A DNA stretch of 64,000 bases, taken from positions 124,001 through 188,000 of the forward strand of contig JAIVFH010000028.1 in assembly GCA_025765595.1 (NCBI GenBank), in the 5' to 3' direction. The position numbers were made by a program, and so were the translations under genes. Source of the DNA: Obelidium mucronatum. Lineage: Eukaryota; Chytridiomycota; Chytridiomycetes; Chytridiales; Chytriomycetaceae. Positions 62,559 through 64,000 of the stretch are shown here, piece after piece (the stretch's first letter is position 1; each line of letters opens with the position of its first letter). The notes below the pieces were generated by a model. It was not told the origin of the DNA. It searched no databases and saw nothing but the letters and a program-made list of their open reading frames with translations.

Positions 62559-63966
62559 CTACATCTTGTCTCTCGAATACAGGACAATCCCAGCAAAAGC
62601 AATTACAACACCGACGCCTCGCATTCCATCTAACCCCCCAGCTCCAAACATAATCGCACCAATAGCCAACGTTAAAACAGTCTTCAAATGACCGACAACT
62701 TGATACGTCATTGCACTAGTACCCTTAATCAGCGACATACCGAAAACATTCACCCCAATAGCCAACCCACAAGACGCCAGAATCCACCCAAATGGAGCCT
62801 CGTTTGTAAGAATATACCAAAAGAATCCAAACTTATCCACAATCACGACAAGCTGTGCGCTAAAAGTGATATTGTTCAATCCGACCAGAGATAACACAAG
62901 GCGGAACCAGTCCTCAAGAGAAACCTTCATATCCACAACCGTGGCAGCAGACAAACAAACAAAGAAACTAATCAGAGACATTGCATTCATGCTCTGAAGA
63001 CTGTTCATACGCTTCAAATCTGGGCTTGCATTCATTTCCATTTGTCCCAACACGGTCGTCACGATTGCCCCAATGCTCACAAGGAAAGTAACCAGACCAG
63101 CCCAGAATGATGCCTTTTCCGTTGTTACAGCGGCGGCAACCTCATCGGCAGCTTTCTTTGCTGCTGCTTTCGCGGCAGCTCCGCCTGCTGGAACCATTGT
63201 CGCGAAAAACACTCCCAACAGAATAACTGCCAACGATATCGCAGTTCTTCGATTGACTAGTTTCCCATACAAAAAGTACTGCAAAATAGCGATAGCTGGA
63301 ATACATGCCATCTAACCAATTAAAAAGTGAAAACATGGACAAGGTTAGAACAACAAAAAAAAAAAACGTTTTGCCCCCTTCAACCTTTAAAACTTGATAG
63401 AAAGCGACTGGATTCATGGACAAGCTCTGGTTCATCAGAACGATACCAGCAGAATATAATCCAGCAATGTAATACCGAGAGAAGGCATATTCCGGAAGGG
63501 GTTCTGGGAGAGGGGGAATGACTTTGAAATAGATCAGAAGACTTGAATAAATGTATCCGACAAGCTGTTAGATCCCGGTTTTAATCAACACGGCATGATT
63601 GAATTATTCAATGCTCTCTATTTACATACTTGGTGGAAGACTGTCAGCGAAGATGCAAAGTTGAAGCCGTTGTTGAGGACCAATTTGTTGACCTAACAAA
63701 AAGAGACCCGGCATGTCGAACAGTCAGCGCCAGCACATTCACAGTTGATGAATTGATCATTTTTGTACCATTACGAGGGCGACGGAACATCCGATTGATC
63801 CAAAGATGGCAATGATCGTTCCAGTTGTCATTAGCTTCTCAGAATCTTTTGGTTGGAGCTGCTTCAACTCCTTTTCCTTTTCAAGAAGCGTCGTCGACGT
63901 AATCGACTGGAGGTCACTTTTGCTACCGATGCCAGGGTCGCTTGTATTGACACTTGTGTATGACAT
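62559..63966 (-). CDS. TPT/nucleotide-sugar transporter family protein, copy B
   Basis: Four exons, 63966..63769, 63692..63630, 63564..63385 and 63311..62559, 397 residues. The start ATG at 63966 gives MSYTSVNTSDPGIGSKSDLQ. It matches copy A throughout: KLVLNNGFNFASSLTVFHQ, GIVLMNQSLSMNPVAFYQVL, IAILQYFLYGKLVNRRTAIS, SPDLKRMNSLQSMNAMSLIS, and MTYQVVGHLKTVLTLAIGAI. The first two introns are at the same places as in copy A; copy B has one more intron after YQVLK, so that intron was gained here or lost in A. An Ala/Lys-rich cytosolic loop (AAAKAAAKKAADEVAAAV) differs. The pair arose by tandem duplication. Confidence 0.87.
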
Positions 63967-64000
63967 CAAATTGATTTATGCCAGTTTATTTTTGGATGTG

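Noticed and set aside
1..64000. CRISPR arrays, insertion sequences, tRNA and rRNA genes
   Set aside because: No regularly spaced repeats, no terminal inverted repeats with transposase, and no cloverleaf or rRNA-like segment was recognised on either strand by eye.

Overview
This is a nuclear contig from a compact, intron-rich eukaryote. The best fit is a zoosporic (chytrid-type) fungus. Genes lie back to back on both strands. They are interrupted by short introns (about 45-115 nt, GT...AG, many with a CTAAC/TTAAC-like branch site) and separated by AT-rich spacers with long T/A runs. Fungal hallmarks (an array of WSC-domain surface proteins, TOR, CHD1, SAP18, an Ssr4-like subunit, EFM7) sit beside genes of motile cilia (ARL6/BBS3, CFAP418/C8orf37, CCDC96/CFAP184), as expected for a fungus with flagellated zoospores. 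No prokaryotic operon, CRISPR array, tRNA or intact transposon was seen. Exon borders below were derived by hand from splice signals, reading phase and family conservation.

Layout. 1-9316: tandem array of six plus-strand type I membrane proteins of WSC type, the first cut by the window edge and the sixth lacking the WSC ectodomain. Their cytoplasmic tails share two short motifs. 9349-13764: a small membrane protein, ARL6 divergent from a SAP18-like gene, a VOC protein and a divergent beta-tubulin. 13998-17911: a seven-helix receptor with a frameshift, cysteine synthase and an At4g15545-like coiled-coil protein. 18651-29944: a RasGEF, a polytopic membrane protein, a beta-mannosidase broken by about 15 single-base frame changes, a possible small spliced gene and a MYSM1-like SWIRM+JAMM deubiquitinase. 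30047-38624: a patatin-type lipase, a truncated divergent histone H3, a relic of a CFAP418 exon, EFM7, an unresolved 1.35 kb stretch, an HNH nuclease-like gene and intact CFAP418. 38737-47672: TOR kinase. 47843-57600: an Ssr4-like SWI/SNF subunit, CHD1 and an FAD monooxygenase. 57700-63966: a histone-H1-like basic protein, a divergent U2/U5 snRNA gene pair, CCDC96/CFAP184 and two tandem TPT-family transporters.

How the genes relate. The WSC array, RasGEF, seven-helix receptor and TOR could all serve surface sensing and growth signalling. ARL6, CFAP418 and CCDC96 serve the cilium. CHD1, SAP18, MYSM1-like, Ssr4-like, the H3 variant and the H1-like protein act on chromatin. U2 and U5 are the two spliceosomal RNAs.

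Most notable points: (1) the shared tail motifs of the WSC array; (2) the frame-disrupted but motif-intact beta-mannosidase, with single similar lesions in beta-tubulin and the receptor; (3) the H3-like gene lacking the last histone-fold helix and lysine 9; (4) the divergent U2/U5 pair with a shared promoter.
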